Assembly: GCF_001269365.1 (NCBI RefSeq)
Contig: NZ_CXOM01000001.1
Span: forward strand, 372,090-436,089
DNA from: Limnohabitans sp. Rim11
GTDB lineage: Bacteria > Pseudomonadota > Gammaproteobacteria > Burkholderiales > Burkholderiaceae_C
Direction: 5' to 3'
DNA length: 64,000 nt
In this document: positions 1 to 9,706 of the stretch, piece after piece
How positions within the stretch are numbered: position 1 is the first letter of the stretch
Layout: each line of letters opens with the position of its first letter
Program-made: the position numbers and the translations under genes
Notes under the pieces: model-generated
Told to the model about the DNA's origin: nothing
Database searches by the model: none
The model's input: only the letters and a program-made list of their open reading frames with translations

Positions 1-981
1 TCCATGTTGATGATTCGCCCACTCATTCGGGCCAATGACAATCGCAAGCATGTGGCGCACGTTGTTGTCTTCTTTATTTTCATTGTGGCCAATGCGGGCG
101 GTTCTTTGACGCCATTGGGCGATCCGCCGCTGTTCTTGGGTTTCTTGAAAGGCGTTGATTTTTTCTGGACTGTCAAAACACTCTTTCCAGAAACGCTTTT
201 CTTGGTGGGCTCTTTGTTGTTGATTTTCTTTGTACTCGACTCTTGGTTCTATCACAAGCGTGAAGAATTGCTGCCCATGGATCCAACGCCTGACTCGCGT
301 CAAATTGGTTTTGATGGCAAAGTCAATTTCATTTTGCTGGGGGCTGTGGTTTGCTTGGTGCTCATGAGTGGCCTCTGGAAATCACCTGTGGTGTTTGACA
401 TTGCCGGTACTGAAGTGGGCCTGCAAAGTGTGATCCGTGATCTTGGCTTGATCGCCATCACGCTTTTGTCTCTCAAGCTGACACCTTCGCAAGTTCATGA
501 CGACAACCAATTCAGTTGGGGACCAATTCAAGAAGTTGCCAAATTGTTTGCTGGTATTTTTCTCACCATCATTCCCGTCATTGCCATGTTGAAGGCTGGC
601 GTCAACGGACCATTTGGTCCCGTGGTGGCTGCTGTCACTCAGCCCGATGGCACGCCTGATGTGGTCATGTATTTCTGGATCACTGGCTTGCTAAGCTCTT
701 TCTTGGACAACGCGCCCACTTACTTGGTGTTTTTCAACACAGCCGGCGGCGATGCGCAAGTTTTGATGACCACCATGGCCAGCACCTTGGCCGCTATTTC
801 TGCTGGTGCCGTGTTCATGGGTGCCAACAGCTACATTGGTAACGCACCCAACCTGATGGTGAAGGCCATTGCCGAAGATCGTGGCATCAAGATGCCCAGT
901 TTCTTTGGCTACATGGTGTGGTCGTTCTGTATCTTGATTCCTTTGTTTGTTGTCATGACTTTAATTTGGTTCCGCCCATGA
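1..981 (+). CDS. Na+/H+ antiporter-like ion transporter (CitMHS_2/NhaD type), 5' partial
   Basis: This is the C-terminal part of a polytopic inner-membrane transporter. The frame is open to the left edge (an ATG lies at 4 but full family members are longer), so the real start is probably outside the window. Visible family features are the Gly/Pro-rich re-entrant segment GGSLTPLGDPPLFLGF near residue 32, a second conserved segment SSFLDNAPTYLVFF, and MGANSYIGNAPNLM near the end, with about seven hydrophobic helices. These match the putative citrate/sodium:proton antiporter group; the exact ion cannot be read from sequence. Its TGA overlaps the next ATG (ATGA), so it is probably co-transcribed with the reductase downstream. 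Confidence 0.8.
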   Translation, partial: SMLMIRPLIRANDNRKHVAHVVVFFIFIVANAGGSLTPLGDPPLFLGFLKGVDFFWTVKTLFPETLFLVGSLLLIFFVLDSWFYHKREELLPMDPTPDSRQIGFDGKVNFILLGAVVCLVLMSGLWKSPVVFDIAGTEVGLQSVIRDLGLIAITLLSLKLTPSQVHDDNQFSWGPIQEVAKLFAGIFLTIIPVIAMLKAGVNGPFGPVVAAVTQPDGTPDVVMYFWITGLLSSFLDNAPTYLVFFNTAGGDAQVLMTTMASTLAAISAGAVFMGANSYIGNAPNLMVKAIAEDRGIKMPSFFGYMVWSFCILIPLFVVMTLIWFRP

Positions 982-1961
982 AAAAACCTGCAATTTTGGT
1001 GGCCCGCGCCATCTTCCCAGAAACCTTGGCGCATTTGTCTCAGCACTTTGAGGTTGATAGCAATCAAGCCGATGATGTCTTGAGTGCTGCTGAACTCACT
1101 CAGCGCTTGCAAGGAAAAGTGGGCGCCCTGACTACTGGCAGCGAGCGAATCGACAGTGCTTTGTTACAAGCCAATCCACAATTAAAAATCGTGGCCAATA
1201 TGGCCGTTGGCTTTAATAATTTTGATGTGCCTGCTATGACCGCTGCGGGTGTCTTGGCCAGCAATACGCCCGATGTCTTGACAGAAACTACGGCAGATTT
1301 TGGTTTTGCACTGGTTATGGCGACAGCTCGCCGAGTCACTGAAAGCGAACATTTTTTGCGAGCTGGCAAATGGACCAAGTGGAGCTATGACATGTTTGCA
1401 GGTGCCGAAGTGCACGGCAGCACCATGGGCATCATTGGCATGGGACGCATAGGGCAGGGCATTGCGCGTCGAGGTGCATTGGGCTTTGGTATGAAGGTCA
1501 TTTATCACAATCGCTCACAACTCTCACCCCAATTAGAAGCCGAATGCAAAGCAAGCTACGTGTCAAAAGAAGAGCTCTTGAAAACAGCCGATCATGTGGT
1601 GTTGGTTGTGCCTTACAGTGCTGAGTCACATCACACCATTGGCGCCAAAGAGTTGGGTCTGATGAAGCCCACGGCAACGCTGGTCAATATTGCGCGAGGC
1701 GGCATTGTGGACGATGCGGCATTGGCCAAGGCCTTGGCGGCGCGTCAAATTGCGGCTGCAGGCTTGGATGTGTTTGAAGGCGAGCCAGCATTGAATCCAG
1801 AATTGCTGAAGGTTCCCAATGTGGTCCTAACGCCTCACATTGCCAGCTCAACCATCCAGACACGATTGGCCATGGCCCAATTGGCGGCAGACAACCTCAT
1901 TGCTTACCTCACGAAGGGAAGTGCGCTAACACCGCTTAATCAACCCCAAGCCAAGGCTTAA
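978..1961 (+). CDS. 2-hydroxyacid dehydrogenase (glyoxylate/hydroxypyruvate reductase, D-glycerate dehydrogenase)
   Basis: A 327-residue NAD(P)H-dependent D-2-hydroxyacid dehydrogenase that would reduce glyoxylate or hydroxypyruvate to glycolate or D-glycerate in the cytoplasm. The nucleotide-binding motif GMGRIGQG lies near residue 156, followed by the catalytic Arg (NIARGGIVDD), Glu (GLDVFEGEP) and His (LTPHIAS) of the family. I place the start at the ATG at 978, because the protein then begins MKKPAILVA like its relatives; a longer reading from 918 would run deep into the upstream gene. The start overlaps the upstream stop by 4 bases. Substrate preference between glyoxylate and hydroxypyruvate is not determinable here. 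Confidence 0.88.
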   Translation: MKKPAILVARAIFPETLAHLSQHFEVDSNQADDVLSAAELTQRLQGKVGALTTGSERIDSALLQANPQLKIVANMAVGFNNFDVPAMTAAGVLASNTPDVLTETTADFGFALVMATARRVTESEHFLRAGKWTKWSYDMFAGAEVHGSTMGIIGMGRIGQGIARRGALGFGMKVIYHNRSQLSPQLEAECKASYVSKEELLKTADHVVLVVPYSAESHHTIGAKELGLMKPTATLVNIARGGIVDDAALAKALAARQIAAAGLDVFEGEPALNPELLKVPNVVLTPHIASSTIQTRLAMAQLAADNLIAYLTKGSALTPLNQPQAKA

Positions 1962-1966
1962 GCAGG

Positions 1967-3340
1967 ATGGAAGTATCGCTGCTTCAGATATCGATTGTTT
2001 TTGCAATGCTGGGTGTTGCTCTGGCAGCGCTGTTTTTAATATCGCGGCAATTGAAATCTCAGTCGAATGATGCCAATGACATAGCGCAGTTGACGATAAG
2101 CTTGCAAGCGGCCAATGAACGCCTCGAGCGTGAGTTGCGAAACGCCATCAGTGAATCTGCCAGAGGCGGGCGTCAAGAACTCATTCAAACGCTGGGAACC
2201 TTTCAGCAAAGTTTGGTGCAGCAAAGTGCAGAGGCCACTCGCACACAAAACAGTCAGATGGATGCGTTTGCGCAACAACTTTCGCTGTTGCAAAAAACCT
2301 TGTCCGATACGCTCTCGTTGCAAGTTCAACAGTTGTCAGAAACCAATGCGCGTCGCCTGACAGAAATGCGCGGCACTCTTGAAACCCAACTGGCGCAGCT
2401 GCAACTTAACAACGCCGCCAAATTGGATGAAATGCGTCAGACGGTGGACGAGAAATTGCAGACCACTTTGCAGGCCCGTCTTGGCGAGAGTTTCAAACAA
2501 GTGGCCGACCGCTTAGAGCAAGTGCACAAAGGCTTGGGCGAAATGAACACCTTGGCCCAAGGCGTAGGCGACCTCAAACACTTGCTGACCAATGTCAAAA
2601 CTCGCGGCATGTTTGGCGAAGCCCAATTGGCGTCCTTGTTAGAGCAAGTGATGGCGCCAGATCAATATGCGGCGCAGCATGCAACGCGTCCGGGCAGCAA
2701 AAACCGCGTTGACTTTGCCATCAAATTGCCAGGTCGCTCTGAAGATGGACAGCCAGTTTGGTTGCCCATTGATGCCAAGTTTCCCAACGAAGACTACGAA
2801 CGACTTCTTGAAGCGCAGTCCAAAGCCGATGCCATCCAAGCGGAGTTGTGCAGCAAAGCATTGGAGGCACGTGTTCGCTTAGAGGCAAAGTCGATCACAG
2901 AAAAATACGTAGAGCCGCCTTACACCACTGACTTCGCCATTCTGTTTTTGCCAACAGAAGGTTTGTATGCCGAGGTATTGCGTCGCCCAGGCCTGATTGA
3001 ATCTTTGCAGCGCGATTTCAGGGTGACACTGGCAGGGCCCACCACGCTCATGGCCATGCTCAACTCTTTGCAAATGGGCTTTAGAACGCTGGCTTTGGAA
3101 AAGCGCTCCAGTGAAGTCTGGCAAGTATTGGGTGCGGTCAAAACAGAGTTTGGCAAGTTTGGTGATGTTCTGGCCAGAGTCAAAGAACAAACTCAATCGG
3201 TCTTGAACACCCTGGACAAAGCGCAAACGCGCAGCAATGTGATGCACCGCGCCTTGCGCCAGGTCGAGGCCTTGCCTGAAGGTCAGGTGCCTGGCCTCTT
3301 GCCCAATGAGGCCGAAGAAAGCGACGGCGAGGCGCAGTGA
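1967..3340 (+). CDS. rmuC: DNA recombination protein RmuC
   Basis: A 457-residue RmuC family protein. It has one N-terminal membrane segment (residues about 5-25), a long coiled coil rich in Gln/Leu/Glu (about 35-195), and then the RmuC nuclease-like domain with the LPIDAKFPNEDYERL signature near residue 267 (PD-(D/E)xK-type Asp and Lys). RmuC limits inversion at short inverted repeats in E. coli; the molecular role is poorly known. It starts 5 bases after the reductase stop, and its own TGA overlaps the GTG of the next gene, so the three genes look like one transcript. Confidence 0.93.
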   Translation: MEVSLLQISIVFAMLGVALAALFLISRQLKSQSNDANDIAQLTISLQAANERLERELRNAISESARGGRQELIQTLGTFQQSLVQQSAEATRTQNSQMDAFAQQLSLLQKTLSDTLSLQVQQLSETNARRLTEMRGTLETQLAQLQLNNAAKLDEMRQTVDEKLQTTLQARLGESFKQVADRLEQVHKGLGEMNTLAQGVGDLKHLLTNVKTRGMFGEAQLASLLEQVMAPDQYAAQHATRPGSKNRVDFAIKLPGRSEDGQPVWLPIDAKFPNEDYERLLEAQSKADAIQAELCSKALEARVRLEAKSITEKYVEPPYTTDFAILFLPTEGLYAEVLRRPGLIESLQRDFRVTLAGPTTLMAMLNSLQMGFRTLALEKRSSEVWQVLGAVKTEFGKFGDVLARVKEQTQSVLNTLDKAQTRSNVMHRALRQVEALPEGQVPGLLPNEAEESDGEAQ

Positions 3341-4509
3341 AGCGGGAACTGGCGCAGATCATTACCAGTCAGATTTTTTTGCATGCCGCCATGACGGGCA
3401 TGCGCTTGGCGACACCTTTGTTGGCTCTGCAACAAGGCTACAGCGCCATGGCAGTCGGTGTGTTGCTCGCGTTGTTCTCCATCACGCAAGTGTTCATGGC
3501 CATTCCTGCAGGGCGGTTTACCGATCGGCATGGTCTTCGAAAGCCGGTTCAAATCAGTGTGGCCATTGCTGTGGTGGGGGCGTTAGCGGCTGTTCTGTTG
3601 CCAGTTTTCTCCGTCTTGTGTTTTGCTGCGCTGGCAACTGGCGGTGCCGCCGGTTTTGGCGTGATTGCCTTTCAGCGCCATGTCGGCCGAATGTCATCGG
3701 ATGCCAATCAGCTTAAAGAATCTTTCAGTTGGTTAGCCATTGGTCCCTCAGTCTCTAACTTCGTTGGCCCTTTCTTTGCCGGTCTGTTAATTGACCACGC
3801 GGGTGCCGTGCCAGCAGACGCAGCAGGCTTTAGAGCTGCCTTTGTCATGTTGGCCATCATGCCTTTAGTGGCTTGGTACTGGATTCGAAATATCCAAGAG
3901 CAAGAAAGGGCGCCTGTTCATCCTGAACAAGCCAATACGCGTGTATGGGATTTGCTCAAAGAGCCTCTCATGCGCCGCTTGTTGCTGGTCAATTGGTTGC
4001 TCTCTTCTTGCTGGGATGTTCACACCTTTGTGGTGCCAGTGTTAGGGCACGAGCGGGGCTTTAGTGCTTCAGTGGTGGGCACCATCTTGGGTTCTTTTGC
4101 AGTGGCTTCTGCGCTCATTCGTGTCATCTTGCCCTGGATTGCACGCCGACTGCAAGAGTACAGGCTGCTAGCAGGGGCCATGATTTTGGCCGCCCTTATT
4201 TTTGGCACCTATCCATTTTTTGAGTCGCCCTTGACCATGGGTGTTTGTTCTGTTTGTTTGGGTTTGGTGCTGGGCGTTGTGCAACCCATGATCATGAGCA
4301 CCTTGCATCAAATTACACCTGCGCACAGACAAGGCGAGGCCTTGGGCCTTCGGTTTATGGCGGTCAATGCCTCTAGCGTGGTCATGCCACTGATCTTTGG
4401 CGCTGCGGGTGCTGTGGCTGGCGTGTCGGCCGTTTTTTGGGTGGTGGGCGCTGGTGTGGCCAGTGGGTCACCGATGGCTTGGCGTCTTCGTCCTAAAAAA
4501 TTGCACTAG
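3337..4509 (+). CDS. MFS transporter
   Basis: A 390-residue major facilitator with about 12 hydrophobic segments. The loop between helices 2 and 3 carries the MFS-A like motif AGRFTDRHGLRKP (residues about 58-70). It starts with GTG overlapping the rmuC stop (GTGA), which implies translational coupling. It resembles drug/metabolite efflux members, but no substrate can be assigned. Its TAG stop overlaps the stop of the convergent gene in a shared CTAG. Confidence 0.85.
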   Translation: MKRELAQIITSQIFLHAAMTGMRLATPLLALQQGYSAMAVGVLLALFSITQVFMAIPAGRFTDRHGLRKPVQISVAIAVVGALAAVLLPVFSVLCFAALATGGAAGFGVIAFQRHVGRMSSDANQLKESFSWLAIGPSVSNFVGPFFAGLLIDHAGAVPADAAGFRAAFVMLAIMPLVAWYWIRNIQEQERAPVHPEQANTRVWDLLKEPLMRRLLLVNWLLSSCWDVHTFVVPVLGHERGFSASVVGTILGSFAVASALIRVILPWIARRLQEYRLLAGAMILAALIFGTYPFFESPLTMGVCSVCLGLVLGVVQPMIMSTLHQITPAHRQGEALGLRFMAVNASSVVMPLIFGAAGAVAGVSAVFWVVGAGVASGSPMAWRLRPKKLH

Positions 4510-5252
4510 GCTTTGTCAGTTGTTTGACAAGTCAGCAACTTTTGAATTTCTGCCCAAGCTTCTTCTGGTGAATCAACGTATTGAAAACACGCTAGATCGT
4601 TTTTAGAGATGGTGCCTGAGTCGACCATCCAATCAAAATCAATCAGACGTTTCCAATAGTCAGAACCGTACAGCAAGACGGGCGTTGGTTTGACCTTGCG
4701 CGTTTGCACCAGGGTCAACATTTCAAACAGTTCGTCTAAAGTGCCAAAGCCGCCCGGGAAAGCAATTAGCGCCTTGGCACGCATGGCGAAATGCATTTTG
4801 CGCAGGGCAAAGTAATGAAACTGAAAACACAATTCTGGCGTGACGTAGGGGTTGGGTTTTTGTTCGTGTGGCAATGAAATGTTCAAAGCCACAGAGGGTG
4901 CACCTGCTTCCATCGCGCCGCGGTTGGCCGCTTCCATGATGCCAGGACCACCTCCGGTGCAAATGGTCAGGCGTTCTGGTTTGGGCTTACTTAGGCACGC
5001 CTTTGACACCAAGCGTGCAAATTGTCGAGCGGCTTGGTAGTAGTTGTTGTCCTCATTGAAGCGGGCGCTTCCAAAAACCACGATGGTGTTGTCAATACCT
5101 GCCTCAGCTTGCACCAATTCAGGTTTGAGTAGTTCCAGCTGAAATCGAACGCCCCGCGTTTCGGGTCGGTTCAAAAATTCAGGGTCATTGAAGGCCAATC
5201 GATAGGCGTCGGCCGCGTGCTTGGATGCGTGAAGGTCAGTGTTTGATTGCAT
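4506..5252 (-). CDS. LOG family / TIGR00730 Rossmann-fold protein (putative nucleotide 5'-monophosphate phosphoribohydrolase)
   Basis: A cytoplasmic lysine-decarboxylase-like fold (LOG, 'lonely guy') protein that in characterised members hydrolyses nucleoside or cytokinin 5'-monophosphates to free base and ribose 5-phosphate. The nucleotide-binding GGGPGIMEAANRGA and the diagnostic PGGFGTLDELFE motif are both present. I choose the ATG at 5252 (MQSNTDL, 248 residues); in-frame ATGs at 5270 and 5279 are possible and no strong Shine-Dalgarno decides. The stop overlaps the MFS stop convergently. Confidence 0.85.
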   Translation of the reverse strand: MQSNTDLHASKHAADAYRLAFNDPEFLNRPETRGVRFQLELLKPELVQAEAGIDNTIVVFGSARFNEDNNYYQAARQFARLVSKACLSKPKPERLTICTGGGPGIMEAANRGAMEAGAPSVALNISLPHEQKPNPYVTPELCFQFHYFALRKMHFAMRAKALIAFPGGFGTLDELFEMLTLVQTRKVKPTPVLLYGSDYWKRLIDFDWMVDSGTISKNDLACFQYVDSPEEAWAEIQKLLTCQTTDKA

Positions 5253-5288
5253 GGGTTCATTGTGAACCATGACAAACAATTTTTAAAT

Positions 5289-5314
5289 AAAAAAAAGACC
5301 TCCGAAGAGGTCTT
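5289..5314 (-). terminator. Rho-independent terminator of earP-efp
   Basis: On the minus strand an 8-bp perfect stem (AAGACCTC / GAGGTCTT) closes a TTCG tetraloop and is followed by a T-rich run. It lies 29 bases after the efp stop. Confidence 0.93.
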
Positions 5315-5342
5315 GATAGCAAGTGACGCAAGTCTCTTGAAC

Positions 5343-5897
5343 TTAGACGCGCTTGCGATATTCGCCAGTGCGTGTGTCGATTTCAATCTTGTCGCCTTGA
5401 TTGACGAACAAGGGCACAGGCACTTCGAAGCCAGTCGCAATTTTGGCGGGCTTGAGTACTTTGCCAGAAGTGTCGCCTTTGACGGCGGGCTCAGTCCAAG
5501 TAATTTCGCGCTCAACGCTGGTGGGCAGCTCAACAGAGATAGCCTTGCCGTCGTAGAACACCACTTCAACAGACATGCCGTCTTCGAGGTAGTTCATGGC
5601 GTCGCCCATGTTGCCAGACTCAACTTCGTATTGATTGAACTCGTCGTCCATGAACACGTACATGGGGTCGGCAAAGTAAGAATATGTGCACTCTTTTTGG
5701 TCCAAGATGACTTGGTCCATTTTGTCGTCGGCTTTGAACACAGACTCGGTGCCCATGTTGCTGAGCAGGGCCTTGAGCTTCATGCGAACGGTGGCTGCAC
5801 CGCGTCCGCCGCGGCTGTATTCGGTGCGCAAAACGATCATGGGATCTTTGCCTTGCATGATGACGTTGCCAACGCGAATTTCCTGAGCTACTTTCAT
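5343..5897 (-). CDS. efp: Elongation factor P (Arg32 type)
   Basis: A 184-residue EF-P that enters the ribosomal E site and relieves stalling at consecutive prolines. It has the KOW-like N-terminal domain and the two OB domains, ending in [11 protein letters not shown]. The tip loop reads [10 protein letters not shown], placing Arg at residue 32, the residue that is rhamnosylated by EarP in beta- and some gamma-proteobacteria (rather than beta-lysylated Lys34). The gene for that enzyme lies 33 bases upstream on the same strand, so modification enzyme and substrate form an operon. A strong terminator follows. Confidence 0.97.
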   Translation of the reverse strand: MKVAQEIRVGNVIMQGKDPMIVLRTEYSRGGRGAATVRMKLKALLSNMGTESVFKADDKMDQVILDQKECTYSYFADPMYVFMDDEFNQYEVESGNMGDAMNYLEDGMSVEVVFYDGKAISVELPTSVEREITWTEPAVKGDTSGKVLKPAKIATGFEVPVPLFVNQGDKIEIDTRTGEYRKRV

Positions 5898-5930
5898 ATC
5901 GTGTCCAATGTTTTCCCAAAGCTCACGATT

Positions 5931-7034
5931 TTAGCCCTTTTCTGCCACAAATTGAAGCAACTGGGTCACCAAATCTGACTGTTTCATCAATCGCCGGCGG
6001 GCCGCTTGGATGCAAGACCGCCAGGCTATCAGGTCGATTTCAGGCAGGGGCAGCTCAGACAAGCCGTTCCAACGGAGGTGAAATTGGCGCAGGCTGGGAG
6101 GGGCTTCTAACCAGTCTAAAAAAGCATTCAGTTTGACGGCATGCGCCCCATCGTCCTGGGGGTAAATGTGCCAAACCAAGGCTTGGCCGGTCCACAAAGC
6201 CCTGACCAGGGAATCTTCGCCTCTGACAAAGTTCAAATCGCACGACTGAAGCAGCTCGTCGTAGCCAGGTTGCGGCAAAGGGGCGATTTTTTCAAATCTG
6301 GGCTGGGCTAGCTTCGAAGGCAAATCGTGGAGCGCTTTGTCAAAGGCCAGTGCACCGCGACCATGTGCCACTTGCCACACATGGCCCGAGGCATTGAGCG
6401 AAGACAACTGCAGCGCTTCTGTTAAGGCCGCTGGCTCGTAGCAAAAAAGGCTGGTCTTGCTTGGGTAAGCTGGCGTGAGGGCCATGAATTGTCCAGAAGA
6501 CTGTTCTTGGACAGCATTGGCCTCATCAACAAAGGATTCCCTGAGCAGACCCCCCGTTTTTTCGGTAAAGCCTGGATAGAAAAACCACTTGGTTCGTCCC
6601 TTCAACGGGCCACTCATGACGGGGGAGGGCAGGCGATGGCTGCGTTCTACATAAGACTCAGCACTCAAATATTCCAGGTTGATCCAAACGGGCGATTTCT
6701 GATGAGGGAAGTGGCTAGAAGCAACATATGCCCATTGCACAAAGTGCTCAGGTAATTCACAGCCAAAGGCCTCCACCCAAACATCGGAGGGTTCTGAAGT
6801 CTTGTTTAAGGCGGCATTCCAAGGTCTTACTTCGACCTCGCCAAGGCTGATAGACAGTTTTGCCCAGCCTTGCGCATTGAGATTTGCCTGTGGCGCCATC
6901 CAAGCCAGTGCGCTGGCATCGTCCACCCACAAGCGAATGCGGTGCCCCTTGGCCGCCAAATTGGCGCTCAGGCGCCAACAGACCCCCAAATCTCCATGGT
7001 TGTCGATAACGCGGCAAAAAATGTCCCAAAGCAT
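5931..7034 (-). CDS. earP: EF-P arginine rhamnosyltransferase EarP
   Basis: A 367-residue GT-B type glycosyltransferase of the EarP family (DUF2331), which transfers rhamnose from dTDP-rhamnose to Arg32 of EF-P. The N-terminus WDIFCRVIDNHGDLGVCWRL carries the conserved Asp of the NHGD segment, which in studied EarPs is catalytic, and the C-terminal domain has FVRGEDSLVRALWTGQALVWHIYPQ, the nucleotide-sugar binding region. I start at 7034 (MLWDIFC), which gives the family N-terminus; an upstream start at 7088 would extend into uvrC. It is divergent from uvrC with only 39 bases between start codons. Confidence 0.95.
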   Translation of the reverse strand: MLWDIFCRVIDNHGDLGVCWRLSANLAAKGHRIRLWVDDASALAWMAPQANLNAQGWAKLSISLGEVEVRPWNAALNKTSEPSDVWVEAFGCELPEHFVQWAYVASSHFPHQKSPVWINLEYLSAESYVERSHRLPSPVMSGPLKGRTKWFFYPGFTEKTGGLLRESFVDEANAVQEQSSGQFMALTPAYPSKTSLFCYEPAALTEALQLSSLNASGHVWQVAHGRGALAFDKALHDLPSKLAQPRFEKIAPLPQPGYDELLQSCDLNFVRGEDSLVRALWTGQALVWHIYPQDDGAHAVKLNAFLDWLEAPPSLRQFHLRWNGLSELPLPEIDLIAWRSCIQAARRRLMKQSDLVTQLLQFVAEKG

Positions 7035-7040
7035 GCGTGA

Positions 7041-7067
7041 TATTGTCGCGCGCTTCGAGACACAATA
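7041..7067. promoter_or_regulatory. Candidate symmetric divergent promoter, earP / uvrC
   Basis: Only 39 bases separate the two start codons. The interval holds a 6-bp inverted repeat, TATTGT (7041-7046) and ACAATA (7062-7067). On the plus strand CACAAT (7061-7066) could be a -10 for uvrC, and on the minus strand GACAAT (7047-7042) a -10 for earP. Each hexamer ends about 7 bases before the respective ATG, which would make both mRNAs leaderless or nearly so. No good -35 is seen. Promoters inside the neighbouring genes are the alternative. Confidence 0.4.
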
Positions 7068-7073
7068 GCGCCC

Positions 7074-9038
7074 ATGTCTAGCGTTCATCCAGAATCTTTG
7101 TTGGCCGAAGTGGCCGCACTCCCGAGTTTGCCTGGGGTGTATCGGTATTTCGATGCCGAAGATCAGGTCTTGTATGTGGGCAAGGCCCGAAATTTAAAAA
7201 ACCGCGTCAGCAGTTATTTCCAAAAAGACCACGGCGGTACGCGCATTGGCCACATGGTTAGCAAAATTCGGCGCATGCAGACCACCGTGGTGAGGTCTGA
7301 GGCAGAAGCCTTGTTGCTGGAAAATAACTTGATCAAAACATTGAGCCCTAAGTTCAATATTTTGTTCAGAGACGACAAAAGTTATCCTTACCTCAAAGTG
7401 TCTGGCACAGGCGCATCTAAATCTTATGGCAGCGCCCTCAAAGCCGCTGACAAAGAGGGCGTCAAGCCGGACGACTATTCGCGAATTGCTTACTACCGCG
7501 GTGGCGTTGAAAAAAGGCACCGGTACTTTGGGCCTTATCCCAGTGCATGGGCCGTCAAAGAAACCATTCAACTTTTACAAAAAGTGTTCCGGCTTAGAAC
7601 CTGCGAAGACACAGTTTTTGCCAACCGAACACGCCCTTGTTTGTTGTACCAAATCAAGCGCTGTTCGGGGCCTTGTGTGGGTATGGTTTCAGTCGATCAA
7701 TATGCGCAAGATGTGGCTCAGGCAGAGGCGTTTTTAAGAGGCGAAACGCAAGCGGTTTTGAAGGCCATGGAGGCGCGCATGATGGCGCACTCGGACAAGC
7801 TTGAGTTTGAATTAGCGGCCGAAGTTCGCAATCAAATGACGGCTTTATCGCGCGTGTTGCATCAGCAGTCGGTTGACAATGTGACCGAGACAGACGTCGA
7901 CATCTTGGCGGTCAAAGTGCAGGGCGGCAGAGCCTGTGTCAATTTGGCCATGGTGCGCGGGGGGCGACACTTGGGCGATCGGCCTTATTTTCCGTCGCAT
8001 GTGGAAGATGGTCACGCCATTGGCAGCATGGCTCTGGAAGACGACTCAGAAACAGTGGTCCAAAGTTTGGAGGTGAAGGTTTTGGAGGCTTTCATTGCCC
8101 AGCACTACCTGAATATCCCCGTGCCGGCTGTCCTCATTACCAGCGAAAAAATCAATGGCAAGGTCATTGACGCCATTACCTCGCAGTCTGGCGTCAAAGT
8201 TTCTGCGGTTCACAACCCACGAGAGCAACGGCGGTCTTGGTTAGAAATGGCTGAGAAAAACGCGGCCATTCAACTTGCCAGATTGTTGGCCGAAGAGGGT
8301 TCACAGCAAGCCAGAACCAGAGCCTTGGTGGAGGCCCTCGATTTGGCCCCCGATGACATTGATGCTTTGCGCATGGAATGTTTTGACATTTCACACACCT
8401 CGGGGGAGGCCACTCAGGCCTCGTGTGTGGTTTTTCAAAACCACAAAATGCAAAACAGCGAATACCGTCGCTACAAAATAGAAGGCATCACGCCGGGCGA
8501 CGATTACGCAGCCATGCGGCAGGTCTTGATGCGTCGCTACGGCAAAGTGGCCGAGGCCTTGCAGTCGGGTGAGGCTGATCCCAAGTTGCGCATGCCCGAT
8601 CTGGTCTTGATTGATGGCGGCAAAGGACAAGTCTCGATGGCCAAGGACGTCTTTGAAACTTTAGGACTAGACCTGGCCTTGATTGTGGGTGTTGAAAAGG
8701 GCGAAGGCCGCAAGGTTGGCCTGGAAGAGTTGGTCTTTGCCGATGGCCGCGAAAAAGTCTATCTGGGCAAAGACTCTGCGGCCTTGATGTTGGTGGCGCA
8801 AGTTCGAGATGAGGCGCATCGATTTGCTATTACTGGCATGCGCGCTCAAAGAGCCAAGGTCAGGGTAGGGGGCGGTCGCTTGGAAGAGATTGCCGGTATT
8901 GGGCCCAGAAAGCGGGCTAAGTTGTTGCAGCGATTTGGCGGCGTAAGGGGTGTCGAAGACGCCAGCGTGTCAGATTTGATGACTGTTGACGGCATTTCGA
9001 AGGAATTGGCGGAAATTATCTATCAGGCGCTCCACTAA
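7074..9038 (+). CDS. uvrC: Excinuclease ABC subunit C
   Basis: A 654-residue UvrC, the nuclease that makes both incisions in nucleotide excision repair. In order it has the GIY-YIG domain (GVYRYFD...[13 protein letters not shown], about 20-95), a Cys-containing region and UVR motif (about 200-245), the RNase H-like 3' domain ([20 protein letters not shown]) and tandem helix-hairpin-helix motifs at the C-terminus ([18 protein letters not shown]). Length is normal for the family. pgsA follows, as in many proteobacteria. Confidence 0.97.
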   Translation: MSSVHPESLLAEVAALPSLPGVYRYFDAEDQVLYVGKARNLKNRVSSYFQKDHGGTRIGHMVSKIRRMQTTVVRSEAEALLLENNLIKTLSPKFNILFRDDKSYPYLKVSGTGASKSYGSALKAADKEGVKPDDYSRIAYYRGGVEKRHRYFGPYPSAWAVKETIQLLQKVFRLRTCEDTVFANRTRPCLLYQIKRCSGPCVGMVSVDQYAQDVAQAEAFLRGETQAVLKAMEARMMAHSDKLEFELAAEVRNQMTALSRVLHQQSVDNVTETDVDILAVKVQGGRACVNLAMVRGGRHLGDRPYFPSHVEDGHAIGSMALEDDSETVVQSLEVKVLEAFIAQHYLNIPVPAVLITSEKINGKVIDAITSQSGVKVSAVHNPREQRRSWLEMAEKNAAIQLARLLAEEGSQQARTRALVEALDLAPDDIDALRMECFDISHTSGEATQASCVVFQNHKMQNSEYRRYKIEGITPGDDYAAMRQVLMRRYGKVAEALQSGEADPKLRMPDLVLIDGGKGQVSMAKDVFETLGLDLALIVGVEKGEGRKVGLEELVFADGREKVYLGKDSAALMLVAQVRDEAHRFAITGMRAQRAKVRVGGGRLEEIAGIGPRKRAKLLQRFGGVRGVEDASVSDLMTVDGISKELAEIIYQALH

Positions 9039-9102
9039 GCAGCCTAGGGATTTGAACTTTGGCGTCAGCTAAATGTTGCCAAGCCATGCCACAATCACCC
9101 AC

Positions 9103-9669
9103 ATGTTTTTCACCATCCCCACCATCATGACCTGGACGCGCATTGTCGCGATCCCTTTCATTGTGGGCGTGTTCTATTCTGATTGGCCCGTAGAGTCGCA
9201 AAACTTTTGGGCCACCACCATGTTTGTGGTGTTTGCCATCACCGATTGGCTAGACGGGTATTTGGCCCGCAAGCTCAATCAGACTTCCTCCTTTGGGGCA
9301 TTTTTAGACCCCGTTGCCGACAAGTTTTTGGTCTGCGCTTCTTTGTTGGTCTTGGTGCATTTGCACCGAGTGCCTGTCATGGTGGCTTTGATCATCATTG
9401 GCCGCGAAATTGCTATTTCGGCACTGCGCGAATGGATGGCGCAAATTGGCGCCAGCAAAAGTGTGGCGGTTCACTTTGTTGGCAAACTCAAGACAAGCGT
9501 CCAGATGGTGGCCATTCCATTCTTGCTCTACAACGGGCAACTCTTTGGTCTGATCGATACCCACAATTGGGGCACGGTGCTGATCTGGGCAGCTTCTATC
9601 TTGACCATTTGGTCTATGATTTATTACATGCAAAAAGCTTTGCCAGAAATACGTGCTCGCGTGAAGTGA
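9103..9669 (+). CDS. pgsA: CDP-diacylglycerol-glycerol-3-phosphate 3-phosphatidyltransferase
   Basis: A 188-residue integral membrane enzyme that makes phosphatidylglycerophosphate. The CDP-alcohol phosphotransferase signature D-x2-DG-x2-AR-x8-G-x3-D-x3-D is complete (DWLDGYLAR...GAFLDPVADK). About five membrane segments are visible. I use the ATG at 9103 (MFFTIPTIMTWTR), which matches the family N-terminus; an in-frame ATG at 9073 adds ten unconserved residues. It follows uvrC by 64 bases. Confidence 0.94.
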   Translation: MFFTIPTIMTWTRIVAIPFIVGVFYSDWPVESQNFWATTMFVVFAITDWLDGYLARKLNQTSSFGAFLDPVADKFLVCASLLVLVHLHRVPVMVALIIIGREIAISALREWMAQIGASKSVAVHFVGKLKTSVQMVAIPFLLYNGQLFGLIDTHNWGTVLIWAASILTIWSMIYYMQKALPEIRARVK

Positions 9670-9706
9670 ATTCCGCAGTTCAGTTGGCAACGGCCCACCT
9701 TGATTT

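Noticed and set aside
5247-5978. A 243-codon plus-strand frame across efp
   Set aside because: It runs through the efp terminator and opposite the efp coding strand; EF-P is certain.
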